Source: Mycobacterium sp. ITM-2016-00316
GTDB lineage: Bacteria; Actinomycetota; Actinomycetes; Mycobacteriales; Mycobacteriaceae
Length of the DNA stretch: 64,000 bases
Assembly: GCF_002968335.2 (NCBI RefSeq)
Contig: NZ_CP134398.1
Location: forward strand, 744,001-808,000
Reading direction: 5' to 3'
The notes beneath the pieces were generated by a model. That model was not told where the DNA came from, did not search any database, and saw only the letters and a program-made list of their open reading frames with translations. A program made the translations under genes and the position numbers. Numbering within the stretch: the first letter of the stretch is position 1; each line of letters begins with the position of its first letter. Shown here in pieces: positions 52,085 through 61,383 of this stretch.

Positions 52085-53335
52085 TCAAGCCTGCCGTGGT
52101 GCACCCGTTGCGCGCGCGGCCTTTTTCAGCAGCACGGCACGTTCGGCCTGGTTGGCCGTCAGGGTTGCCGCGGCGGTGAACTCGGCGGCGGCCTCGGCAT
52201 CGCGGCCCAGCCGCGCCAGCAGTTCACCGCGCACGCTGGGCAGCAGATGGCTGCCCTCGAGCCCGTCGATGGCATCGACGATCCGCAGGGCCGCCTCCGG
52301 CCCCTCGGTCATCGCCACGGCCACCGCCCGATTCAGCGCCACGATCGGGGATCCGGCGATCTGGCGCAGCGCATCGTAGAGCGCCACGATGCGAGCCCAG
52401 TCGGTGTCGGCCGCGGTCGGCGCCACGGCGTGGCACTCCGCGAGCGCGGCCTGCAGGGCATACGGACCCCAGCCCCGCTGCCCGCGGGCATGCTCGGCGC
52501 GCTGCAGAGCGGTGACGCCCCGCCGGATCTGAGCCCGGTCCCAGCGGGTGCGGTCCTGATCCTCCAACAGGATCGGATCGCCGTCGGCGTCGGTGCGGGC
52601 GGCGAACCGCGAGGACTGGAACTCCATCAGCGCCACCAGGGCGTGCACCTCCGGCTCATCCGGAGTGATTGCTTGCAGCACCCTCCCCAGACGTAAAGCC
52701 TCACTGCACAATTCGTCGCGGATCCAGTGCTGCCCGGCCGACGCCGCGTAGCCCTCGTTGTAGATCAGGTAGATCACCGCCAGCACCGCGGACAGGCGCG
52801 GGCCGAAGTCGGCACGCTCGGGCACCTCGAACGCCATGCCGGCCAGGGTCTTCTTGGCGCGGGTGATGCGCGCGGCCACCGTGGCCTTCGAGGTCAGGAA
52901 GGCCCGGGCGATCTCGTCGGTGGCCAGGCCGCCGACGACCCGCAGCGTCAGCGCGATCTGCGATTCGCGGGTCAGCGAGGGATGGGCGGCGATGAAGATC
53001 AGGCGCAGCACGTCGTCGTCGATGCGGTCTGGATCCCACGCATCGTCGACGCCGTCTTCGAGCTCGCGCGCCAGCACCGCGTACTTGCTGTCCAGGTTCT
53101 CCTGCCGGCGCCAGAGGTCGATGGCCTTGCGTTTGGCGACGGTGGTCAGCCAGGCCCCGGCATTGCGGGGGACACCGGCGGACGGCCACTGAGCCAGCGC
53201 GTCGACCAGGGCTTCCTGGGCCAGGTCCTCGGCAAGGCCCACATCGCCGACCGCGCGGGTCAGGGTGGCGACGATCCTGGCGGCTTCCATCCGCCAGACG
53301 GCGTCGACGGTGTCGCGCAGATCGGTGTCCGGCAC
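52085..53335 (-). CDS. ECF42-like RNA polymerase sigma factor with helical C-terminal extension
   Basis: 416 residues. Sigma region 2 (ARIVATLTRAVGDVGLAEDLAQEALVDALAQWP and WLTTVAKRKAIDLWRR) and region 4 (LTLRVVGGLATDEIARAFLTSKATVAARITRAK) are followed by about 230 residues of tetratricopeptide-like helices, the ECF42 layout. Such factors usually pair with a DGPF/YCII protein; one is found at 55564-56022 but fadD8 lies between. Anti-sigma control is absent, and the extension is expected to regulate activity. Confidence 0.9.
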   Translation of the reverse strand: MPDTDLRDTVDAVWRMEAARIVATLTRAVGDVGLAEDLAQEALVDALAQWPSAGVPRNAGAWLTTVAKRKAIDLWRRQENLDSKYAVLARELEDGVDDAWDPDRIDDDVLRLIFIAAHPSLTRESQIALTLRVVGGLATDEIARAFLTSKATVAARITRAKKTLAGMAFEVPERADFGPRLSAVLAVIYLIYNEGYAASAGQHWIRDELCSEALRLGRVLQAITPDEPEVHALVALMEFQSSRFAARTDADGDPILLEDQDRTRWDRAQIRRGVTALQRAEHARGQRGWGPYALQAALAECHAVAPTAADTDWARIVALYDALRQIAGSPIVALNRAVAVAMTEGPEAALRIVDAIDGLEGSHLLPSVRGELLARLGRDAEAAAEFTAAATLTANQAERAVLLKKAARATGAPRQA

Positions 53336-53354
53336 TGAATCAAACTAGCGCCCG

Positions 53355-53585
53355 TCAGGCGTCGGGTGCGTCCTGCGCGTCGGCGTGGAAGAAGAACATG
53401 CTGGCCACGAAGCTGGTCAGCGAGAGCAGACCGGCGCCCATCGACAGGCCGATGTTGTCGAACCCGAAGGTGCCGACGGACATCGCGAAACCGACGATGG
53501 CGATCATGCTCAGGAACAGCGCCCAGGTGCTCAGGGCCTCGGACGTGCGGGCGGGTGCTGCGGCGACGGCGGTGCGGTCGTCCAT
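53355..53585 (-). CDS. small two-helix membrane protein, 76 aa
   Basis: 76 residues, with two hydrophobic helices (WALFLSMIAIVGFAMSVGTF and IGLSMGAGLLSLTSFVASMFFF) and an acidic tail. No family is recognised. It precedes the ECF gene by 19 nt on the same strand, so it may be cotranscribed, and could act as a membrane partner. Confidence 0.68.
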   Translation of the reverse strand: MDDRTAVAAAPARTSEALSTWALFLSMIAIVGFAMSVGTFGFDNIGLSMGAGLLSLTSFVASMFFFHADAQDAPDA

Positions 53586-53648
53586 CGGGGCGGTCCTATC
53601 TGGGCGAAGCTACGGGGTCAGCGCTCCTGTACCCCCGTTCCTCGCCCG

Positions 53649-55250
53649 CTAACCCACCGAACGTCCCGCGCCCTCCCAGAACTGTGCGCGCACGGCCTTC
53701 TTGTCGGGCTTGCCCAGCGCGGTGATCGGCACCGAGTCGACGACGACAACCTGCTTGGGCACCTGCACCGACCCCTTGCGTTCCTTCACCGAGGCCTGGA
53801 TCTCGGCGATCATGGTCGCGACCGCCGCCTCGGCGGTGTCGGCGTCGGGCCGCAGTACCACCACGGCCGTGACCGCCTCGCCCCACTTCTCGTCGGGGGT
53901 GCCGATGACACACACCTGGGCGACCGAAGGGTGTTCGGCCACAACATCTTCGACCTCACGGGGAAAGACGTTGAAGCCGCCGGTGACGATCATGTCCTTG
54001 GTGCGGTCGACGATGAAGTAGAAGCCGTCCTCGTCCTCGCGGGCCAGGTCGCCGGTGTGCATCCAGCCGCCGGAGAACGTGTCGGCGGTGGCCTCGGGCA
54101 GGTTCCAGTAGCCGCCGGACAGCAGCGGGCCGGCCACACAGATCTCGCCGACCTCACCCTGGGGCACCGGTTGGCCGTCCTCGCCCAGCAGCGCCACCTT
54201 CGCGAACAGGGTGGGCCGCCCGCAGGAGGTCAGCCGCTTCTCGTCGTGGTCCTTCTTGGACAGGTAGGTGATGACCATCGGCGCCTCGGACTGCCCGTAG
54301 TACTGGGCGAAAATCGGCCCGAACCGCCGGATCGCCTCTTTGAGGCGCACCGGGTTCATCGCCGAGGCGCCGTAGTACACCGTCTCCAGTGAGGACAGGT
54401 CGCGAGTGTGGCTGTCGGGATGGTCCATCAGCGCATAGATCATCGAGGGCACCAGCATGGTCGCGGTGATCTTCTGCTCCTCGATGACCCGCAGCACCTC
54501 GGCCGGGTCGAACTTGGTGAGCACGATCAGCTCGCCGCCCTTGACGATGACCGGGGTGAAGAACGCGGCGCCGGCGTGCGACAGCGGCGTGCACATCAGG
54601 AACCGGGGGTTCTCCGGCCACTCCCATTCGGCCAGCTGCACCGTCGTCATGGTGGTGATCGACTGGGTCGTGCCGATGACGCCCTTGGGTTTGCCGGTGG
54701 TGCCGCCGGTGTAGGTCAGCCCGCCGATGTGATCGGCGGGCAGGTCGGCGGCGACCAGCGGCTGCGGCGCGTATTTGGCGGCCTCGGCGCTGAGATCCGT
54801 GGCAACATCGGCGAGCTCGGACGGCACCGGTCCGATGGTCAGGACCTGCTTGAGCGAGGGCACCTTCTCCAGCAGTCCCAGCGCGCGCTCGACGAACATC
54901 GGGTTGGGATCGATGATCAGCGAGGTGACCCCGGCATCGGAGAGCACATAGGCGTGATCATCGAGTGAGCCGAGAGGGTGTAGTGCGGTGCGCCGGAAAC
55001 CCTGGGTCTGGCCGGCGCCGATGATCATCAGCACCTCGGGCCGGTTCAGGGAGAGCAGGCCGACGGCCGCTCCGGTACCCGCGCCGAGCGCCTCGAAGGC
55101 CTGAATGTACTGGCTGATGCGGTCGGCGAGCTCGCCGCCGGTCAGCGTGGTGTCCCCGAGAAACAGCACGGGGCGGTCCTTGTGGCGCTTCAGCGCGCCG
55201 ACGGTGAGGTGGCCGGAGTGCAGGAAATGGCGGAGCTGCTCGTCACTCAT
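53649..55250 (-). CDS. fadD8: acyl-CoA synthetase (AMP-forming)
   Basis: 533 residues. The AMP-binding P-loop is LTYTGGTTGKPKGVIGT, A5 QYYGQSEAPMVI, A7 MHTGDLAREDEDGFYFIVDRTKDMI, and A10 lysine in PITALGKPDKKAV. It activates a fatty or sterol-derived acid to the CoA ester in the cytosol. The position matches fadD8 (Rv0551c). The ATG is six bases after TAATCT, and a TAGAACGTGTTACA palindrome overlaps that -10. Confidence 0.9.
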   Translation of the reverse strand: MSDEQLRHFLHSGHLTVGALKRHKDRPVLFLGDTTLTGGELADRISQYIQAFEALGAGTGAAVGLLSLNRPEVLMIIGAGQTQGFRRTALHPLGSLDDHAYVLSDAGVTSLIIDPNPMFVERALGLLEKVPSLKQVLTIGPVPSELADVATDLSAEAAKYAPQPLVAADLPADHIGGLTYTGGTTGKPKGVIGTTQSITTMTTVQLAEWEWPENPRFLMCTPLSHAGAAFFTPVIVKGGELIVLTKFDPAEVLRVIEEQKITATMLVPSMIYALMDHPDSHTRDLSSLETVYYGASAMNPVRLKEAIRRFGPIFAQYYGQSEAPMVITYLSKKDHDEKRLTSCGRPTLFAKVALLGEDGQPVPQGEVGEICVAGPLLSGGYWNLPEATADTFSGGWMHTGDLAREDEDGFYFIVDRTKDMIVTGGFNVFPREVEDVVAEHPSVAQVCVIGTPDEKWGEAVTAVVVLRPDADTAEAAVATMIAEIQASVKERKGSVQVPKQVVVVDSVPITALGKPDKKAVRAQFWEGAGRSVG

Positions 55251-55256
55251 AGCAAC

Positions 55257-55274
55257 AGATTAGAACGTGTTACA
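55257..55274 (-). promoter_or_regulatory. fadD8 promoter with KstR-like operator
   Basis: On the minus strand TAATCT (55262 down to 55257) lies six bases before the fadD8 ATG. The 14-bp site at 55261-55274 fits TnnAACnnGTTnnA, the consensus of the cholesterol repressor KstR. It overlaps the -10, as expected for repression. Confidence 0.5.
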
Positions 55275-55317
55275 GAATTGCTGGCAAGGCCCGCCCGATT
55301 CGGCTTGACTGGTCGAG

Positions 55318-55563
55318 GTGAACCACGACCTGCGCGCCGCGATCCTGCGGCTGGCCCGCGAACGCGGACCGGAGAAGACGATCTGCCCGTCGGATGCGGC
55401 CCGCGCGGTGGGTGGGCCGCAGTGGCGTGACCTGATGGACGATGCCCGCGAACAGGCGCGTGAGCTGGCCCGCCGCGGTGAGGTGGAGATCAGTCAGAAG
55501 GGCACGGTGCTCGACCCGGACGAGCCGTGGCGCGGACCCGTGCGGATCCGCGCCACGTCCTGA
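55318..55563 (+). CDS. DUF3253 winged-helix-like protein
   Basis: 81 residues. DLRAAILRLARERGPEKTICPSDAARAVGGPQWRDLMDDAREQARELARRGEVEISQKG is the DUF3253 pattern, resembling a small winged helix. It is a conserved bacterial family of unknown role, perhaps DNA binding. It is divergent from fadD8 and its end abuts the DGPF gene. Confidence 0.85.
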   Translation: MNHDLRAAILRLARERGPEKTICPSDAARAVGGPQWRDLMDDAREQARELARRGEVEISQKGTVLDPDEPWRGPVRIRATS

Positions 55564-56022
55564 TCAGCGGTCGGCGGCCTCGCGCGCCGCCTTCGCGACC
55601 TTCTCGGCCAGATCCGCCTTCCACTGGATCTCCTTCTGGATCCACGGGTTGTCGGCGGCGAACTCCTCGATCTCGCTGACCCGGCGCACCTCGAGCTTCA
55701 CGCCCGGGCCGAGCGGGCACTTGCGGGCCCACTGCTTGGCCTCCTCGACTGACGAGGTCTCGATGATCCAGAACCCGTTGAACAGCTCCTTGATCTCGGC
55801 GTACGGGCCATCGGTCACCACCGGCGGATCGGAGTCGAAGTCGACGACGAAACCCTCCTCGGGTTCGGTGAGTCCCTCGCCGGCCAGCATCACGCCGGCC
55901 TTGATGAGTTCCTCGTTGTAGCGGCCCATCGACGCGATGATCTCGTCGAAGTCGACCCCGGCCATGGCGGCCTCGGCGGCGGTGGCATCGGCAACTCGCA
56001 TGATGAGCATGTAGCGCGACAT
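55564..56022 (-). CDS. YCII/DGPF-domain protein
   Basis: 152 residues, with the DGPF signature as TDGPYAEIKELFNGFWIIE and an N-terminal MSRYMLIMRV strand. GGAGA lies upstream of the ATG at 56022. These proteins usually accompany ECF42 sigma factors, such as the one at 52085-53335, and may be their targets. It converges on DUF3253 with no gap. Confidence 0.88.
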   Translation of the reverse strand: MSRYMLIMRVADATAAEAAMAGVDFDEIIASMGRYNEELIKAGVMLAGEGLTEPEEGFVVDFDSDPPVVTDGPYAEIKELFNGFWIIETSSVEEAKQWARKCPLGPGVKLEVRRVSEIEEFAADNPWIQKEIQWKADLAEKVAKAAREAADR

Positions 56023-56166
56023 CTCGGTGTCTCCTTCTATTCGGGAAGGGGCACGTCGATCGTGCCCTCATGGATACGTCGAACGGAACCCACACAGAAT
56101 CGACATGCGCCGCGAACTTTTCTCATCGCGTACCCCGGCCGTCGGCAGCGAACTAGCCTTTGCGCC

Positions 56167-57789
56167 ATGACCAGCGCAGCGCAACCGGCCGATCTGATCC
56201 TCACCGGGACCATCCTCACCGTCGACGACGCCTTGCCGACCGCGCGGAATCTGGCCGTCTCGCACGGACGGATCGTGGCGGTGGACCTGCCCGAGGACGA
56301 GGTGGCGAACTGGATCGGGCCGGACACCACCGTGGTCTCGGTGGGCGAGGGGTGCGTGCTGCCCGGTTTCGTTGAGGCGCACGGCCATCCACTGATGGAG
56401 GCGGTGGCCCTGTCGGACCGGATGGTGGACATCCGGCCGGTGACGCTGCCCTCGGCCGATGACGTGGTCGCGGCGGTGCACGCGGAGGTGGCTCGCCGCG
56501 GTGCCGACGGCGCCTACCTGAACGGCTGGGACCCGCTGCTGCAGAACGGATTACCGGAGCCCACCCTGGACTGGTTGAACGGTGTCGCAGACACCCCGCT
56601 GGTGATCATCCACAACTCCGGACACAAGGCCTTCTTCAACTCGGCGGCGGCCGGGGTCGCGGGGATCACCCGGGACACCCCGGATCCCAAGGGTGCCCGC
56701 TTCGGCCGCGATGCCAACGGGGACCTGGACGGCACGGCCGAGGAATCCGCCGCGGTGTTCCCGCTGATCGGCGGCGCCATCTCGGTGGCCGAGTACCCGG
56801 CGATGCTGATGGCCGAGTGCGATCGGCTCAACCGGGCCGGCCTGACCACCTGCTCGGAGATGGCGTTCGACCCGATGTTCCGGCCGATGCTGGAGGCCCT
56901 GCATGACCGGCTGACGGTCCGACTGCGCACCTACGAGATGTCGACCGCCGAATTGCACACCGACGCCAGCCCCTTCGACGGGGACGATGTGGTGCGCCAG
57001 ATCGGGATCAAGATCTGGGTGGACGGGTCACCATGGGTCGGCAACATCGACCTGAGTTTTCCGTACCTGGACACCGATGCCACCCGCACCATCGGGGTGG
57101 TTCCCGGCTCCTGTGGGCACGCCAACTACACCCGCGAGCAGCTCACCGAGATCGTCGGGACCTTCTACCCGCAGGGCTGGCAGCTCGCCTGTCACGTGCA
57201 CGGCGACAACGGGGTGGACACCATCCTGGATGTCTACGAGGAGGCGCTGCGCGCGCACCCCCGCGACGACCACCGGCTGCGGTTGGAGCACGTCGGCGCC
57301 ATCACCGATGCCCAGCTGGCCCGTGCCCACGCGCTCGGGGTGACCTGCAGCCTGTTCGTCGACCAACTGCACTACTGGGGTGACGTCATCGTCGACGGAC
57401 TCTTCGGTCCAGCGCGCGGCGAGCGGTGGATGCCGTGCGGGTCGGCGGTGGCGACCGGGATGCGCATCTCGCTGCACAACGATCCGCCCGTCACGCCCGA
57501 GGAGCCGCTGCGCAATATCAGCGTGGCCGCGACGCGGCGCACCCCCAGCGGCCGCGTGCTCGCGCCACAGGAGCGCCTCACGGTGGATCAGGCCATCCGG
57601 GCGCAGACGCTCGACGCCGCATACCAGTTGTTCGCCGATGACCGCATCGGCTCGATCGAGGTCGGCAAGTACGCCGATCTCGTTGTGCTGTCGGCTGATC
57701 CGCGCACCGTGGACCCCGAGGAGATCGCCGATCTGCAGGTCGAGGCCACCTATATGGCGGGTCGGCAGGTTCATCCGAAACCGGCCTGA
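56167..57789 (+). CDS. YtcJ-like metal-dependent amidohydrolase (Rv0552-like)
   Basis: 540 residues. The HGHP motif is in FVEAHGHPLMEAV (metal histidines), with GHKAFFNSAA, a metal-binding HVHGDNGVD and EHVGAIT later, and a closing beta-sandwich SIEVGKYADLVVLS. It hydrolyses an amide or formyl bond of an unknown substrate. The ATG at 56167 follows TAGCCT plus seven bases. The M. tuberculosis counterpart sits between fadD8 and menC, but here an extra fadD lies between this gene and menC. Confidence 0.9.
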   Translation: MTSAAQPADLILTGTILTVDDALPTARNLAVSHGRIVAVDLPEDEVANWIGPDTTVVSVGEGCVLPGFVEAHGHPLMEAVALSDRMVDIRPVTLPSADDVVAAVHAEVARRGADGAYLNGWDPLLQNGLPEPTLDWLNGVADTPLVIIHNSGHKAFFNSAAAGVAGITRDTPDPKGARFGRDANGDLDGTAEESAAVFPLIGGAISVAEYPAMLMAECDRLNRAGLTTCSEMAFDPMFRPMLEALHDRLTVRLRTYEMSTAELHTDASPFDGDDVVRQIGIKIWVDGSPWVGNIDLSFPYLDTDATRTIGVVPGSCGHANYTREQLTEIVGTFYPQGWQLACHVHGDNGVDTILDVYEEALRAHPRDDHRLRLEHVGAITDAQLARAHALGVTCSLFVDQLHYWGDVIVDGLFGPARGERWMPCGSAVATGMRISLHNDPPVTPEEPLRNISVAATRRTPSGRVLAPQERLTVDQAIRAQTLDAAYQLFADDRIGSIEVGKYADLVVLSADPRTVDPEEIADLQVEATYMAGRQVHPKPA

Positions 57790-57819
57790 GGGGGTTCGCG
57801 TCGTGGCAGGCTGTCGGAC

Positions 57820-59382
57820 ATGTCTGAACTGACCGCCCCACGGTTCCTCGACGAGCGCGTCGCCCACTGGGCGGCCACCAAACCCGACGACGAGGCGATC
57901 ACCTATCTGAGTCGGACCTGGACGTGGTCGCAGTTCGACGACCGGATCCGCCGGGTCGCGGGCGCGCTGACCGCCCGCGGCGTCGGCCGCGGTGATGTCG
58001 TCGCCTTCCTGGACAAGAATCACCCGGCGTGTGTGGAGGTGACGCTGGGCGCGGCCTCGCTGGGTGCGGCGACCGCCATCGTGAACTTCCGGCTGGCCGC
58101 CGATGAGATCGACTATGTGCTCAACGATTCCGGGGCCAAGGTGCTGTTCGTCGGGGAGGAACTGCTGCCGGCGGTGACCGCGATCCGCGACCGGTTGCCG
58201 GCGGTCACCGATGTCATCGAGGTCAAACCCGAGGGTGATGACGAATACGAGGCGCTGCTCGCCGCGGCGACCCCGGTGGACCGCTCACCCGAGGTGGATC
58301 CCGCCGACACGGTCGTGGTGATGTATTCCTCGGGTACCACCGGCCGGCCCAAGGGGGTGGCGCTCAGCCACGCCAACCTCATCGCCCACACCGTGAATGC
58401 GTTCGACGACTGGCCGTTCAACGAGGGCGACAAGAACCTGGTGGCGATGCCGCTGTTCCATGTGGGTGGCACCTCCTATATGCAGTTCGGCCTGCACAAC
58501 GGCGCTCCGAGTTACATGACCCGCGATGTCGACGGGGCCGCGCTGGCCGGCGGCATCCTGGCCGGCGCCAACCGGACCTTCCTGGTGCCCGCGGTGCTGG
58601 CCAAGGTGTTGGAGGCCGGGCCCGATGCGGTCAAACTCTTCGGCGCGCTGAAGACCTTCGCCTATGGGGCGTCGCCGATGCCGTTGCCGCTGCTGCGGGA
58701 GGCACTCAAGGCGTGGCCGGACACCGATTTCATCCAGGTGTACGGGCTGACGGAGGTGTGCGGTGTGGCCACCCGGCTGGGCCCCGAAGATCATCGTGGC
58801 GGCAACGAGGAGCGCATGGTGAGTGCGGGCACCCCGATCCAGGGTGTCGAGGTGCGCATCGTGGACCCCGACAGCCTGCAGGACGCGCCGGCCGGTACCC
58901 AGGGTGAAATCTGGTTCCGGACACCGCAGTTGATGAAGGGATACCTGAACAAGCCGGAAGCCACCGCCGAGTCGATCACCGAGGACGGCTGGTTCCGCAC
59001 CGGTGACATCGGCCGGCTGGACCCCGACGGTTACCTGTTCGTCGAGGACCGGATCAAGGACATGATCATCACCGGTGGCGAGAACGTCTACTCGATCGAG
59101 GTCGAGCGGATCCTGGCCGAGCATCCGGCGGTCGTCGAGGTCGCGGTGTTCGGTGTGCCCGACGAGAAGTGGGGTGAGGCGGTCAAGGCCGTGGTGGCGC
59201 TCGAGGGTGACGGTGTGGCCGAGGCCGAGCTGATCGCCTGGGCCCGTCAGCATCTGGCCGCCTACAAGTGCCCGAAGACCGTCGATATCATCGATGCCCT
59301 GCCGCGCAACCCCACCGGCAAGATCATGAAGAAGGACCTGAGGCAACCGCATTGGGAGGGTCGCGATCGCGCCACCATCTGA
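57820..59382 (+). CDS. FadD-type long-chain acyl-CoA synthetase
   Basis: 520 residues. P-loop VMYSSGTTGRPKGVALSH, A5 QVYGLTEVCGVATRLG, A7 FRTGDIGRLDPDGYLFVEDRIKDMI and C-terminal lysine in RNPTGKIMKKDL are intact. It probably activates a fatty or aromatic carboxylate. It is not part of the M. tuberculosis order at this position, so it is an insertion between the amidohydrolase and menC. The GGCTGTCGGAC before its ATG closely resembles the GGCTGTCGGA before menD. Confidence 0.9.
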   Translation: MSELTAPRFLDERVAHWAATKPDDEAITYLSRTWTWSQFDDRIRRVAGALTARGVGRGDVVAFLDKNHPACVEVTLGAASLGAATAIVNFRLAADEIDYVLNDSGAKVLFVGEELLPAVTAIRDRLPAVTDVIEVKPEGDDEYEALLAAATPVDRSPEVDPADTVVVMYSSGTTGRPKGVALSHANLIAHTVNAFDDWPFNEGDKNLVAMPLFHVGGTSYMQFGLHNGAPSYMTRDVDGAALAGGILAGANRTFLVPAVLAKVLEAGPDAVKLFGALKTFAYGASPMPLPLLREALKAWPDTDFIQVYGLTEVCGVATRLGPEDHRGGNEERMVSAGTPIQGVEVRIVDPDSLQDAPAGTQGEIWFRTPQLMKGYLNKPEATAESITEDGWFRTGDIGRLDPDGYLFVEDRIKDMIITGGENVYSIEVERILAEHPAVVEVAVFGVPDEKWGEAVKAVVALEGDGVAEAELIAWARQHLAAYKCPKTVDIIDALPRNPTGKIMKKDLRQPHWEGRDRATI

Positions 59383-59434
59383 GTGCCCGCCGTGCAGCGA
59401 CCTGCTGGATCGTCTGCACGTCGTCGCGCTGCCC

Positions 59435-60334
59435 ATGCGGGTGCGGTTCCGCGGTATCACCGTGCGCGAGATGGCGCTGTTCGACGGCCCGGCGGGCTGG
59501 GGCGAGTTCGGGGCCTTCGGTGAGTACGAGCCGCCCGAGGCGGCGCACTGGTTGGCCTCGGCCGTCGAGGCCGCCTACCGGGAGCCACCGGCACCGCTGC
59601 GTGATCGCATCCCGGTCAACGCCACCGTTCCCGCCGTCGAACCGGAGCGGGTACCCGAGGTGCTGGCCCGTTTCCCGGGGGCGCAGACCGCGAAGGTGAA
59701 GGTCGCCGAGGCCGGGCAGACGCTGGCCGAGGACGTCGCGCGCGTCGAGGCGGTGCGTGCGGCGGTGCCGAAGGTGCGCGTCGACGCCAACGGCGGCTGG
59801 AGTGTTGCCGAGGCGGTGGCCGCGGCGGGTGCGCTGGGGGAGTTGGAGTATCTCGAACAGCCCTGTGCCACAGTCGAAGAGCTCGCGGAACTGCGACGCC
59901 AGATCGATATCCCGATCGCGGCGGACGAATCGATCCGCAAGGCGGCCGACCCCTTTCGGGTGGTCGCGCTGGGAGCCGCCGATATCGCGGTGGTGAAGGT
60001 CGCGCCACTGGGCGGGGTGCACCCGCTGCTGAGCATTGCCGCCCGCATCGGCATACCGGTGGTGGTGTCGAGTGCCTTGGACAGCGCGGTCGGCATGTCC
60101 CGCGGGCTGCTGGCCGCGGCCTGCCTGCCCGAGTTGCCGTACGCCTGCGGGCTGGGTACCGGTGGGTTGTTCGTCGAGGACGTCACTGATGCGGTGGCGC
60201 CGGTGGCCGGCGAGCTGCCGGTCGGACCGGTGATGCCGGACCCGGCCCGGTTGGACGCGCTGGCCGCGCCTGCGGACCGTCGCCAGTGGTGGATCGACCG
60301 GATCCGCGACTGCTACCCGTTCATATGCCGGTAG
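59435..60334 (+). CDS. menC: o-succinylbenzoate synthase
   Basis: 299 residues of the enolase superfamily. The catalytic lysines and metal aspartates lie in AKVKVAEAGQ, RVDANGGWS, EYLEQPC and ADESIRKAAD, with a second lysine in VVKVAPLGG. MenC dehydrates SHCHC to o-succinylbenzoate. The N-terminus is about 20 residues shorter than in M. tuberculosis. The missing part (DLLDRLHVVALP) is visible upstream in the same frame, but with no start, while a GTG at 59383 is in another frame. One extra base near 59398 would explain this. No ribosome binding site precedes the ATG at 59435. Confidence 0.88.
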   Translation: MRVRFRGITVREMALFDGPAGWGEFGAFGEYEPPEAAHWLASAVEAAYREPPAPLRDRIPVNATVPAVEPERVPEVLARFPGAQTAKVKVAEAGQTLAEDVARVEAVRAAVPKVRVDANGGWSVAEAVAAAGALGELEYLEQPCATVEELAELRRQIDIPIAADESIRKAADPFRVVALGAADIAVVKVAPLGGVHPLLSIAARIGIPVVVSSALDSAVGMSRGLLAAACLPELPYACGLGTGGLFVEDVTDAVAPVAGELPVGPVMPDPARLDALAAPADRRQWWIDRIRDCYPFICR

Positions 60335-60401
60335 CGGCGTGACCCGCCTGTCCTGATCTGTGGGGTGCCCGGCGTAGACGCCATCGGAAATCACGATCAC
60401 C

Positions 60402-61373
60402 ATGGGAGACGTGAAGCGATCAGTGGTGCTGCTCGGCTACCCGGGGGTGCAGGCACTCGATCTGGTCGGTCCGTTCGAGGTGTTCACCGGCGCGACCATG
60501 GCCCTGGCCGGTCAGGGCCGCCACGACGACGGCTACGACCTCATCATCGCTTCCCCGGACGGCCGCCCCGCCAGCACCTGGAACGGTCTGCAGATCGTCG
60601 CGCAACCACTGCCGCAGCACCCCGTCGACACCGTGCTGGTGCCCGGCGGCGCCGGGATCGACGATCTGCGTGCCGACCCCGATGTCCTGGACTGGATCCG
60701 CCGCGCCGCCGACACCGCCCGGCGGGTCGTCAGCGTGTGCACCGGCGCCTTCCTGGTGGCCGAGGCCGGTCTGCTCGACGGGTGTCGGGCCACCACGCAC
60801 TGGGCCTTCGCGGACCGGATGGCCACCGAATTCCCTTCTGTCTCAGTCGATCCCGATCCCATCTTCGTGCGCAGCTCGGACACGGTGTGGACGGCGGCCG
60901 GTGTCACCGCGGGCATCGACCTGGCGCTGGCGCTGGTGGAGGACGACTACGGCACCGAGGTCGCGCAGACGGTGGCCCGCTGGATGGTGCTCTACCTGCG
61001 CCGCCCCGGCGGGCAGACCCAGTTCGCCGCGCCGGTGTGGGCGCCGCGGGCCAAGCGGGCACCGATCCGCGAGGTTCAGGAATTCATCGAGACCGAACCC
61101 GGGGGCGCGCACAGCATCGGCGCGCTCGCCCGCCGGGCGGCGATGAGCCCGCGGCACTTCACCCGGGTGTTCACCGACGAGGTCGGTGAGGCCCCCGGCA
61201 GCTATGTCGAACGGATCCGCACCGAGGCCGCCCGTCGCCTTCTGGAGGAAACCGACGACACCGTCACCGCCATCGCCGCGCGGTGCGGCTTCGGCACCGC
61301 AGAAACCATGCGGCGCAACTTCGTTCGACGCATCGGCGTATCACCCGACCACTACCGCAAAACGTTCGCCTGA
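60402..61373 (+). CDS. GlxA-type AraC transcriptional regulator
   Basis: 323 residues. The N-terminal DJ-1/PfpI domain (about 8-165) has the nucleophile-like elbow VVSVCTGAFLVAEAGLL. The C-terminal AraC domain (about 215-320) has two HTHs, including SIGALARRAAMSPRHFTRVFTDEVG and VTAIAARCGFGTAETMRRNF. The ligand is unknown. A DJ-1 enzyme follows 10 nt downstream, so the two form one unit. Confidence 0.9.
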   Translation: MGDVKRSVVLLGYPGVQALDLVGPFEVFTGATMALAGQGRHDDGYDLIIASPDGRPASTWNGLQIVAQPLPQHPVDTVLVPGGAGIDDLRADPDVLDWIRRAADTARRVVSVCTGAFLVAEAGLLDGCRATTHWAFADRMATEFPSVSVDPDPIFVRSSDTVWTAAGVTAGIDLALALVEDDYGTEVAQTVARWMVLYLRRPGGQTQFAAPVWAPRAKRAPIREVQEFIETEPGGAHSIGALARRAAMSPRHFTRVFTDEVGEAPGSYVERIRTEAARRLLEETDDTVTAIAARCGFGTAETMRRNFVRRIGVSPDHYRKTFA

Positions 61374-61383
61374 AGGAGAGATC

